Below, in pieces: positions 22,600-32,778 of a stretch of DNA of 64,000 bases (positions are counted from its first letter, which is position 1; each line of letters opens with the position of its first letter). The translations under genes and the position numbers were made by a program. Source of the stretch: Lumbricus rubellus. Taxonomy: Eukaryota; Annelida; Clitellata; Crassiclitellata; Lumbricidae. The stretch lies in the NCBI GenBank assembly GCA_945859605.1, contig OX243814.1:23098548-23162547 (forward strand), given 5' to 3'. Below the pieces are notes generated by a model. The model worked only from the letters and a program-made list of their open reading frames with translations, was not told the DNA's origin and made no database searches.

Positions 22600-23910
22600 G
22601 GAGTACGTTACATGTACAGAAACCGTGACACTGGTTGACAACTGAAATGACATTTCGACTCAAAGTCTCATCTTGAGCAACAGCATATTCTGCAGTTCAT
22701 CAATATTCTCAGATTACATAAATTATCCTGCGCCAATAGCTTCAACGCTTCTAATCTAAGAACAGACATTTAATTGAGGAAGTACCGTAGTTTTTCAGAT
22801 ATAAGAGTCTCATTACAAAGTTCTCATATTGTTAGGTTATACGTAGGACATATTTCTAAATTTACCTGCGTGGAGGCGTAAGATACGTCTCAGCATTTTC
22901 TTAGAATGCTGTTCATTATGTACATAGCATACAACCGTCATATGTGTTATCTGGTTCCAACGTGCAACAATTCAACTTCGCTGGAGCTGCAGAGTTCAGT
23001 AGGCCTATACACTATGCACAAAGTAGCCTATACAGACCTATGGAAAGTATCCCTTTTTGCAAAGGTTAATCTGTGAGAATTAAAGGAGAAGACGCAACGG
23101 AGGATGGAGTGGCAGTGTCATTTTGCGTTCGAACATGTCTAGGTGTAGTCTTGTAGAGAACCCGAAGAAGAAGAGAGAGAGAAGAATCTGCTAGAAAAGA
23201 AGGCGAATCACTTTTTGTGGTAAAGAGTTAAATGAAGTGGTAAAGAGTTAAATGAAGGGTCGATCATATAGTGGCAATAAAAAGAACGAGATGTAACCGC
23301 CTAGCATTAGGCTATATTTTCGGTAACATTTGGCTTAGCATGAGACTGACATGCGGTTAATTAGCAGCACGTGATAGAGAGCCCGCCAAATAACAGGCAT
23401 AATGTGAATACGACTATCAGATAATTCTAATAATTTATATATGTATCTCTGGCCTATTGAATATAATTCTACCAGTTTAAACACTGTCCAATGCAGACAT
23501 GATGATGTGTCTTGTAATAAGATCAACAGACGAGTGAGTGAGCTACAGGCATATTATGCTCACAGTTGGCGTTCTACTTAAAATATGGTCCAGGAGTAAG
23601 AGTTCAGTTCTTTTTCTATCTCAGTATCTTACAGGTCTCACGTACAGCCTACAAGCAGAATGCTAATTCCTATATGGAGACAGAAACGGCAGAGGCTATA
23701 CAATGTACATGTACATGTAGCTATAGCTTCGGCTTCCTGTACGTATGCCGTGCACCACTCGATATCTCTGTCTGTCAGCTTTATTGCTCTATGTGTGTCT
23801 GTATGTGTGTGTGTGTCTCACCTGTCTCGGATTGTTCAGCCAGTGTGTATATTTACAGCCAGCCATTATAAATCAGGAAGAATTCTTCTATGTCTGCTTG
23901 TATCACCCGA
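22600..23910. other. No gene seen
   Basis: Short ORFs occur, but none has recognisable domains or splice-consistent neighbours. If the missing GST N-terminal exon is upstream of the assembly gap it could lie here or further right, but I could not find it. Confidence 0.35.
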
Positions 23911-24175
23911 TCGACGAACGGACGGACGAACGGATGGAAGGACGCACGGACGTACGGACGGAAGGACGCACGGACGAACAGCTGTGCAAGGGACGCCAGG
24001 ATTGGATGCGCTGTGCCGAGACTAAAGCGAATACATAGAAGCCGCAAGAGGAGAGGCGGACGGAGAAAAAATGAAGAAAGAGAGGAAGAAAAGAGAAAGA
24101 AGAGAGGAAGAAGAGAGGAAGAAGAGAGGAAGAAGAGAGGAAGAAGAGAGGAAGGAACGAAGGCTGGAGAGGGAA
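23911..24175. repeat. GGAC-type minisatellite followed by a GAAGAGAG purine tract
   Basis: GACGGACGAACGGAYGGAAGG-like units lie at about 23911-23980. Imperfect AGAGAGGAAGA repeats lie at about 24060-24165. Charged ORFs across them are low-complexity artefacts. Confidence 0.85.
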
Positions 24176-24839
24176 GAGGAACACGACGCAGACTTTGGTG
24201 GTGAAGGAAAGGTTTTGGCTGAGCCAGGGCTGCTCTATGTACGATGTAGAACGAAGAAGCTTGGATTACCCGGCGGCCTTCCTGGAAGAGATTAATACGA
24301 ATTAGATTACAAAGTGATTTACAGTCTCTGCAATAATACGTTGCTCACATTCACAAACTATATACGCAGTACTTGAAACGGAGAAGGTAGGTTCTTTGAG
24401 TTTTAAAGAGCATAGAATTCACTAAGACTTAATTTTATGCTGAATTTTGTAGCCTATGAAGTCTAAGAGGTGCTAGACTTTCGCTTTTTCACAAGCGCAA
24501 TTTACGATTATAATGCTTACTGTAACAACACAATGAACATCGTAAAAACATCGGAACGGGTCGGATAAAAACTGATCTTGTTATAAGACAAACTTGCACA
24601 GCTGCTGCTGTTATGGAATCCAGTCTATATGCTAAGCTTATACAACACGTAAGATAGCAACAAGAAGCTTTCAATGGCTGTAGGTATATTATTATAGGCC
24701 TGTAACCATTGGCCTATGGTTGTAGATCGCAGTGTATCCTTCGCAATCCATAGATTTGTTACAGTACATGCAAGTGTAATTTGTTCAACCTTCAGCGTAC
24801 GTTCTATTGATAATACTTCATATGCCCTTACTCATCAAA

Positions 24840-25164
24840 GTGCCGCCTTCTTCTTTAGGTTTGCTGTCTCTCGGCAGGTCCAGACGCCCAACGACGCCAC
24901 TCTTCTCGGTGTTGTGCTTTTTCTTTGAGTTTTCCATATCCATCCTCCATCATCCAGTCCAAGAACTTTCCCTAGGTCTTCCTTTTCCCCTCTTCCCCTC
25001 CATTTTGCCCTCCACTAGCCTATGTCTCTTTGCAAGGAACTGCCTCTCAGTACATGTCCTATCCAGTTCTTCTGCCTTGTTCTAATTGTATTCATCAAGG
25101 ATCTTTCCTCTTCCACCTTCTTCAGTACTTCTTCGTTTGATTTATGTTCAAAGTGCCTTATCCA
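24840..25164 (-). pseudogene. LINE reverse-transcriptase polyprotein C-terminus
   Basis: Reading leftward from 25164, the frame gives WIRHFEHKSNEEVLKKVEEE, RSLMNTIRTRQKNW and IGHVLRGSS, then an in-frame stop. After frameshifts, related sequence continues ([10 protein letters not shown]). 'RTRQxxWxGHVLR' is a hallmark of the C-terminal region of endonuclease/reverse-transcriptase LINEs. It is 5' truncated and dead. Confidence 0.78.
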
Positions 25165-25938
25165 ATAAAAATTGGCCTACGCTGTTGATTTTTTCCAACT
25201 AAAACAGTTTTCATTTTACGCTTATAGTCGCCTGTGATTTTCACCAATCAATCAATAACCTACTCGGATTTTCCATCCTGATAGCCACATCTTTCTAAAT
25301 TGACGACCCTGGACTGGCCATTTTCAGTCTTCCACACTTTCAATTACATGCCGAAACACTGAGTTCTTATATATTGTCTGTATTATTACTCGATATTCTG
25401 TACATGCTTAATAGACAGCTGTTTCAGCATTTCACGAAAAGTGTTGTTGCAACGAGGTCCAATGCCATTGCGATGACATCGCAATATCGTATACGATGCA
25501 ATGTAGCTGATAATAATGCAATAAAGCAAGTCAGATATTGTATACCATATTACCATAGGCTATACTAGAAATTATGCAGAGCAGCCTTCGCATAGACCTG
25601 ATCGGTGTCTCCTTCGGAAATCACGTGGATAGTTAACAGAATATGCACAATGTGGTTCTTCATATAGGTAATGCAAAATATTTAACAAAATAGAGCCACT
25701 GAGACTTGTATTATTTCTGCATATGCTAAAGAAACTTATGTCATTAGAAATACAACTAGGCAACAGTTAAGCGTGAACTATGCTTTCTGTCAAATGTAGG
25801 CCTATGCAGCAACGTGTAGATCTAGTGGTCTACTGGATATATATATACACATCTACAAATTTCTCCACAACTTTGTTCAATCCAATGAACAGGATCTGAC
25901 AGGATGCATTGACTGTCGCATCTGACTATCTATCTATT
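25165..25938. other. No gene seen
   Basis: AT-rich sequence with no supported exon. The last bases before the gap are a short TATC repeat. Confidence 0.35.
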
Positions 25939-26138
25939 NNNNNNNNNNNNNNNNNNNNNNNNNNNNNNNNNNNNNNNNNNNNNNNNNNNNNNNNNNNNNN
26001 NNNNNNNNNNNNNNNNNNNNNNNNNNNNNNNNNNNNNNNNNNNNNNNNNNNNNNNNNNNNNNNNNNNNNNNNNNNNNNNNNNNNNNNNNNNNNNNNNNNN
26101 NNNNNNNNNNNNNNNNNNNNNNNNNNNNNNNNNNNNNN
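25939..26138. other. Assembly gap (200 N)
   Basis: Exactly 200 Ns follow GACTATCTATCTATT, which suggests a scaffold join of fixed nominal size at a microsatellite. True length is unknown. It lies about 470 bp upstream of the first recognised GST exon. Confidence 0.99.
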
Positions 26139-26479
26139 GAATCGCTCTCAGCCCCGATATCTGAATAAGACCTCTGGGTAATTGACACCCAGTTGATTTT
26201 TCCATTAGGCCTCTAATGTAACAATCGGCATGTTCCGTTCTTATGGAAGTTTGAACGAACAACGAGAACGTTCGGTTTATATACTCTATACTCTATAGGT
26301 GAATGATATAATTATGGGATGATTGATAGAGTTGAATGATGTCTCTGATAATTAATGAATGACTTTCATCGTTAACTTGCGTCAGCTGTTCACTTCGCCT
26401 GCATTGGAATTCAACAATTCCATGTTTAAAAAGCAAACAATGACAGTTGATCTGTGGATCGAACGTTGGTCGTAGCCTA

Positions 26480-26549
26480 TTAGGCATTTAACGACCAGCT
26501 ACAAATGTTTTCAATCCATTTTAGTACACACTGGTCGTTAAAGGGTTAA
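26480..26549. mobile_element. Tiny TTAA-flanked inverted-repeat element
   Basis: CATTTAACGACCAG on the left mirrors CTGGTCGTTAAAGGG on the right. The right outer flank is TTAA and the left is TTAG, one base off. A TTAA target is typical of piggyBac-type insertion. The core is only about 30 bp. Confidence 0.5.
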
Positions 26550-26605
26550 GCATATTAATCCTCTTCGCCGTGATCACGTGATCTGTGCTTGGTTGTCTGC
26601 TGTAG

Positions 26606-29261
26606 ATTTGCTGTTTGGTCAAATTCCGTCGTTGCGCATCGAAGGCAAAGTTCTCGTCCAACACGGAACGATCATTCGATATTTGGCGAGAGATGCTGAG
26701 ATGCTCGGAGAAGACGATGAAGAAATAACAACGTGAGAGGAATGGATGAATGGATAGACGAATGGGTGGACGGATAGATGGATGGACAGATGGATGAATG
26801 GATATATAGATGGAAGAATGGATGGATTAATGGATGGATGAATGGGCGGATGGGAAAATGGATGGATGGATGAATGGATGGATGAATGGGCGGATGGGAA
26901 AATGGATGGATGGATGGGAGAATGGATGGATGAATGTAGCCTATGGATGGGTGGATGGATTGATGAGTGAATGTATAGATGAATGTATGGATGGATGAGT
27001 GAATGAGCGGGTGGATAGATTGATGAGTGATATTCAAACATGGGTTTGGCATATAGAAATGGTTTCTTCGTGAGAAAGTAGAATTTATAACAATTGGATA
27101 ATGGATATGTTGTAAGCGTAAACGACACAAGCCAGTAGCAAAGCAATTAGAACCACGAAAATAGAGTTTAAACAAAACGACATAAAGAACCTTGCCTTAA
27201 TACAGTGGTTCCCAACCCGTGGCCCGCGGGCCAAAAGTGGCCCGCCAGGCCTCAAAATATGGCCCTCGACCCTCAAAGAATTAATATGACAAAATTAGCA
27301 AATTGGACAGAATAAAACACTTAAAGATTTTCGAGTAAAATTATTTTATTCTGACGTCTATAAATGACATCAAACATTCTATTTGATTCAATTATAGCAA
27401 TTTGATATGCTTTTAGTTAATAAAATTTAAGCCTTGTGGCCCCCTAATGTTCTTCAACTAAGAAAAAGTGGCTCTCGTGTGCTCAAACTTAGAAAAAGTG
27501 GTCCTACAGTCAAGAAAGGTTGGGAACCACGGCCTTAATATGTCTCTACTTCATTCTTTTATGATAGCCTAACGGTGCCACATATGAGTCTCCACAATTG
27601 ATTAGTGTACATATTTAAAAATATAGGGCACAATGCACGGAGTGCCACGGACAGATCATGTTTCTAAAGAACGTTAGGCCTACATGGATTGTTTATGGCA
27701 ACAGTGCCACACGTTGGCCTTCATGTGGCTGTCCAGTTCACATAAATTAACAAGGACAACTTTTGCGGCAACTGTTGCTGCTAAATAGCCTATCTGTTGT
27801 TGAATAATAACATTAGCCTATAATTGTTGACTGCTTGTGATATATTCACAAATTGAAATCTGATTGTAGGATCGACATGCTGTTCGAGGGAACGAGAGAT
27901 TTCATCGCGAAATTCTACGCATTTGGATTTGCAAATGACAACAAGATCAAGGAAGAGCTGGACACGAAGATTCTTCCGAAATATCTGCCGATCTTTAACA
28001 AGGTATATTAAATTGACTAAGTTTATACCTGGTAGGCATACGCGAAGTCTCACTCTTCCCAATTGATTTGCTAATCTGCATATCGATTCATCGTCATACC
28101 AAGTGCAGAATAATTAATTATATGTAGGCCTAGCATACATCACAGAATTTTAATATTTTTCAATGCTATGGACAATTACTTATTGTTAGGTTCTGGAAGA
28201 AAATCGAAGTGGATTTTTGGTTGGATCTGATATGTCGTTGGCTGATGTCGGTCTCATGGAAGTTCTGCTGTCCATTGTCGACTACTTTGGCGAAGAAAGA
28301 TTTTCAAAGTTCAGGAAAATAAAAGTAACTCACATCGTATCCTATATTTGAATCGTATCCTACATTTGAATAGTAATGGATGCGAGATCCTTAATTGTTG
28401 CTAGACATAGAAATTGATTATGCTCGATTGGAACTAGGCCACGTCTGCTCATTTCAAACTCATCAAGACATCAAATGCAGGTTACTATAGCCTACCTGAC
28501 TGAACTTTAGAAATTTAATTTGAATCGGTAAATATATTGGAATAGTGTTGAGTCAGTCGATCAGATGCCAAGAAAAACAAACTCAGATTATAAGTATGTA
28601 AGCCTATATAGGCTAGACCTATAGGCTATGATGAACCAGCTGCACAGATGAGACAGCATTGCAGGCCTACATTGTATATTTAGGCCTTATCCATTACAAT
28701 AGTCTTACCATCTCAATAAATACCGGTAATTGTTAAAGTTAGCATTTATCCGCTGCGATCGTGAATTATTGCGTTCACGATCAAGTTGGCTTATAATAGG
28801 GGAAGTTTGCCAAAGATGGACCAGCACCTAAGATGGACCACTCCATTTTTGGCGCCCATGCTCCTAAAATGGACCACTTATAATATATGCGATTTTAAAT
28901 TTTTTTTAATTGTTTTCATTCTATTTATTTAAAAGAAATGTTATTGCAACCAATAGTGTATCATTATCTAATCTATGTAACAACCGTGTTGCATAGGGCC
29001 TAATTATTTTCTCATAATTTGTGGCGAAAACGGACAATCATCCGTACGTGGTCCATATTTGGCAACTTTCTCCTACTGACAAGCACTAATAGGCTTAGGC
29101 TAATTAACTGACCAACTCTGATCGTCTGTTTCCTGGCTTTGCAGAAATTTTTTAAGACGATGAAAGATGAATCGCAGATCCGCTATTACATCGACAAACT
29201 GCGAAAGCGACCGAATGACGAACAGTACGTGAAAGAAGTAAAAGATCTGTTCGGACAATAG
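26606..29261 (+). CDS. Glutathione S-transferase, alpha-like (N-terminal exon not found)
   Basis: Conjugates glutathione to electrophiles in the cytosol. Exons: 26606-26732, 27870-28002, 28190-28324, 29145-29261 (stop TAG); phases agree throughout. The first exon opens in phase with [15 protein letters not shown] (cis-Pro in QIPSL), then [11 protein letters not shown]. The C-terminal helical domain has [30 protein letters not shown] (N-capping SxAD) and ends [11 protein letters not shown]. Spacing and the ending match alpha-class GSTs (LFGQVP, IDMYVEGTxDL, FLVGNQLSLADV). About 45-50 N-terminal residues with the catalytic Tyr are missing. They would be encoded upstream, and the 200-N gap at 25939-26138 is one place they could be. 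Odd point: the glutathione-site 'QS/QT-x-AI' motif reads QHGTI. The exon 1 to exon 2 intron holds a GGAT minisatellite and a hAT MITE. Confidence 0.88.
26735..27030. repeat. GGAT/GAAT minisatellite in GST intron
   Basis: Imperfect GATGGATGGATGAATG units start right after the splice donor at 26733. Ser/Ile/His/Pro ORFs on the minus strand come from this repeat. Confidence 0.92.
27203..27532. mobile_element. hAT MITE, 330 bp, with perfect 8-bp TSD
   Basis: The ends are CAGTGGTTCCCAACC and GGTTGGGAACCACGG, with TSD CCTTAATA on both sides (27195-27202 and 27533-27540). The terminal segment has the CCCGCGGGCC palindrome. There is no coding capacity. Confidence 0.93.
28799..29073. mobile_element. 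MITE with TA flanks, 275 bp, in GST intron
   Basis: GGGGAAGTTTGCCAAAGATG on the left mirrors ATATTTGGCAACTTTCTCC on the right, and both flanks are TA. GATGGACCA/TGGTCC blocks lie just inside. This fits a Tc1/mariner-type non-autonomous element. Confidence 0.75.
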
Positions 29262-30209
29262 ATAAATCGACGTTATGTTTTTACTGTCCCTGAACATCCA
29301 CTAATTTACATTTTATAATATAAAAAAACTGAGTGCAAAAAGAGACGAGATGTCACACGCTCACGCAATTTTGATTGGTCCACTCTCTATCTGCAATTCA
29401 CTGTAGCCCATTATGAAATTATGCAACTTGAAGCCACAGTAGGCCTATCTATAGGTAGGCCTACGCGACATCGCTGTCCAGTTAACCTTCTGAGAAATAT
29501 TTAGGATGACACGGTTTTATTGAAGTGCAGGAAATTCGAGTGTTTTCCATATCAATGCCTAAAGTAATGTATTTCCAACACAAAGTGTGCTCTCGACATT
29601 GTCGAATGTGCAGTTGATTTGTCGTGTGTGTGTGTGTGTGTGTGTGTTTGTGTGTGTTTGTGTGTGTGTGTGTGTGTCGTAATCGTAATCTCCACAATTC
29701 TAAAGCGCCACTCGAAAGCCAAAGGCAGGGCACTAGCTTATTCACGTGCGGTCACATGAATGCAGATCGAGCCCAACTTAATTTTTGTAAATAGCGATCA
29801 GCTCAAATCAAAAACACAAATCATTTAAATGCGTGTCATTTTAATAACGAGTTCAAATAATGTTTGACAATTTTAGAAAAATTCTGCAGTTGACAATTAT
29901 TCTGAGTATTCTAGACTTGATTACCTTTCTCATTTTGTGTTATTTTTCTGTGTTCGCTTTAGCTATCCATTAATATTGGATTTAATCAATAAGAATCTTA
30001 TGCACAGTAGACAGGTGTAAGCCAGGTCTACGGACAATTGATTCAATCCACAATAACCGAACAATTTTTTTTATAACATTGGCCTAACTTTGCATGTAGT
30101 CTACTGCAGCTTTTCGAATGAATGTAATAATTCAACAGCCCTGCCGTTTCTATGGACATTATAGGGTTGGGGGCTCAAATGTATACTGGTTCTGAACCGG
30201 TCCCACATG
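29262..30209. other. GST 3' flank, no gene seen
   Basis: Contains a (TG)n microsatellite at about 29622-29676. No exon-like sequence. Confidence 0.45.
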
Positions 30210-30360
30210 CAAGGTGAGAATTGTCGGTGAGGGGTTGGGTTTCCAACCCCCAGTCTTTCTTAGAGCCCCATAGTAAAGTCTGTTTTTCACACCCCCAATG
30301 CAAGTGGATCATAGACTCATGATCCAAACCCCCAGTTATTTTTACGCAATTCTCACATTG
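30210..30360. mobile_element. Short hAT-type MITE, 151 bp (copy 2)
   Basis: Same family as 22443-22591: ends CAAGGTGAGAATTG and CAATTCTCACATTG, with shared internal CCCCCAGT and TTAGAGC blocks. The flanking 8-mers CCCACATG and CCAACATA match at six of eight positions, which suggests an older insertion. Confidence 0.82.
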
Positions 30361-30404
30361 CCAACATATATATATATACACACATTGTATATATATATAC
30401 ATTG

Positions 30405-30480
30405 TATGTATGAGCACTTGTTATAGCACTCCTTCAGGATTTCTACCCAGAGGCGCTCCCGACTACATCGTACACACCAG
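30405..30480 (-). mobile_element. SINE 3' fragment
   Basis: On the minus strand it reads GTAGTCGGGAGCGCCTCTG then GGAGTGCTATAACAAGTG, the same order as the 3' half of the SINE at 4107-4331. Confidence 0.7.
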
Positions 30481-30689
30481 TGCTGAGTTTGTAAAATTTT
30501 CGGTGAGTGTTCTTACACGCTGCGGAAAAAAATTGGCTTTTTTCCGACAAATTTTCTGGCGTCCATTTTTTTTAGTCATCATCTGCTCTTCTTTGCTGAT
30601 TCGGGTCGTAGGCTCGTAGCCTAATATACGTTCGTCGCGGTACAAAAGAATTTCTGTTTTTTTTTCTCGTAATTTTATTTCTCACCTTT

Positions 30690-30990
30690 TTTACTTTAGG
30701 CCTACTCTTTGTGAGGTAAGCCCACCACCAGTGCCAAAAACTTCTTTTGAGTCTCTTTGCAAAGTTCTTGATGGCCCTGTCGATGCGTTCCAAAGGCAAA
30801 TCTTCCAATATCAATTCCAATGCACCCATCAATTCCCTTACCTCTCTTGGTTACCGTATGGCAGCAGATTGGGATATTTCTCCAGCATAGCTCTTCGCAA
30901 TTGATTATCAATCCATCGGGTTCAAATCCGGAGAGTTGGGGCCATTAGCTCTCTCAATGAAGCCAGAACAATCGACATTGAGCTGATCTC
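30690..30990 (-). pseudogene. Mariner/IS630 transposase fragment
   Basis: Minus-strand frames give [12 protein letters not shown] (catalytic-region motif) and, after stops and frameshifts, LERIDRAIKNFAKRLK with a GTGGG tail. It is the same family as the fragment at 21695-21781. No clear inverted-repeat ends were found around it. Confidence 0.75.
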
Positions 30991-31261
30991 GATTTTTAGG
31001 GCCTAACAATTTTCCTTTATTCGACAGTCCGGTTGACAGACCGCAACCAGTTAAAGTAACCTATAGGCTGCTGCAGTACCGGTATGCAGTGCAGCAGTAT
31101 AGCCTACGAGCAAAGCTATGCGCCACCGGAGCCAGGGCTATTTTAAAGAAATTTTTAGAACTGCATAACTCCTTCTTTTCTTTCCCATCCTCCATGGTAA
31201 ATTACCCCCAATCGGTGGAAAATGGCTTTTTTCAATTAGTTTTAACGGTACAGAAATGCTT

Positions 31262-31725
31262 CTAGGGGAGAGCAGGGCATAATGGGATATATCGGGGCAT
31301 TACGGGAAACTTCATTATTGTCGATATTACTTAGGGCCTACTTTTAAAATACGAAAAAAATTCAATCTGAAGTAGGCTAAAGCATAGCCTATTTGAAGGT
31401 GAAGGACAAAAGCATTTACGATTTCGATGCGTCTTGCAGTTTTTATGATGAAAAGTTAATTTTCACGCTCTCCCAAGTAAGGTAGGCTACGCCCGTTATT
31501 CAAAAAAATTGTCTATAGGAACAGTTGAGCTATATTAAATTTAAGTTAAGCTTATAGGCCTACCATCCATGTGTAGGGTTATATATAAAATCACATATTC
31601 CCATATGAAAATTTGTACAAGTTCAGTATTTTGTTTCAAAATGGCGGATTTACAATTTTTTTTGCATATTGGGGCATAATGGGATACAGATAGGCCTATC
31701 CCATTTTGCCCTCTTGCTGTGGTGC
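31262..31725. mobile_element. Possible inverted-repeat element with GGGCATAATGGGATA ends
   Basis: The left end contains GGGCATAATGGGATA. The right end reads TATCCCATTTTGCCCTC, a near complement. GGGGCATAATGGGATA also appears inside near 31672. No clear target duplication was identified. Confidence 0.5.
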
Positions 31726-32778
31726 GAAAGCAATTTTCCCCCCATCTCTCTTATAGCCTATTGTAATATTTCATGGGTTCTAATTACCCCCTCGACGTCT
31801 CAATCATTGTTTAGATTACAAAACGAGCAATACTAAAAAAAATATGTGGCATTTTTGGAAATTATAAAATATTGCATGTTAATTATAGCCTACGTAGGCC
31901 TATGTTATATATGCCTGCACAATATATATATGTGAGTACAAACAATTGTCCTGATTTCTTACAAATTATATATACCTACAACTGCACAAATCCATTTAGA
32001 ACTGCTCATTTTGTGTACAACTGCACGTTAAAAAAGCCCTGTCCGGAGCCCCTCCCCCACCCGTAGCCTACGATTTCCATAAAGTAGTCTAAAGGAGGTC
32101 CGGGTCCGGTAGCCTGAGGATAAGAGGAGAGACATGCATGTATTGTAGGGCCTATCGATTAGGCCTACCTGATGTTTACACGACATAGGTTTATTATATA
32201 GGCCCTAGGGCCTAGGCCTAGCCTACTATAGGCTATAGTTGAGGTGCCCGGCGTTGCCCGGGAAATTTAGGATTCGCCCCGCTCCCGGCGAATCTCCTAC
32301 TTCCTTACCCTCACTTGACCCCCATATGCACTCATGTGTACGGCCTCGATCTGTTGTCATATAGGCCCTCGTCAAATCTGGATCCATCCATAAATTATAT
32401 AATCACATGAAATGATAGGCCCTACCAGTTGATAACTCAACTAGGCAATCGTAGACTAGTTGTTGACAGAGTGATATCCGAAACGAATAGTTTAACTAGG
32501 CTACATTTACATCATTTCTAGAAAACGTCATCTGGATTCTGCTTCACTTTGCTAGGATTTTCGTTATGATCAGTGAAAGCTAAATTTCGTTAGTGCAGCG
32601 CAACATAATCCCTGAACGAACTTTGTCCGACCATTTTTATTTTTGTGTTTCATCTTCCGGTAGAAAAACAAAACAGTTGCAATAGTTGGCTGTGCGTATT
32701 ATACTGTTTTGGTTTTATTTTACTAAACTGCGATGTGAGTTAGTTTAGTGTTGGTGCATGATTCTTCTGGCCGAAACA
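31726..32778. other. Upstream region of the syndecan gene, no exon identified
   Basis: Includes TAGGCCTA-rich stretches at about 32140-32240. The promoter and any 5' UTR exon of the downstream gene presumably fall here. No TATA motif is convincing. Confidence 0.4.

Noticed and set aside
23890..24295. Overlapping Arg/Glu-rich ORFs
   Set aside because: Encoded by GGAC and GAAGAGAG simple repeats.
26619..27175. Minus-strand ORFs of 167-175 codons rich in Ile, His, Pro and Ser
   Set aside because: Frames through a GGAT minisatellite in the GST intron and antisense of the GST exon.
32758..32778. Upstream in-frame ATG for syndecan
   Set aside because: T at position -3 gives a weak start context and adds MILLAET before the signal peptide. 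ATG 32779 has A at -3 and G at +4.
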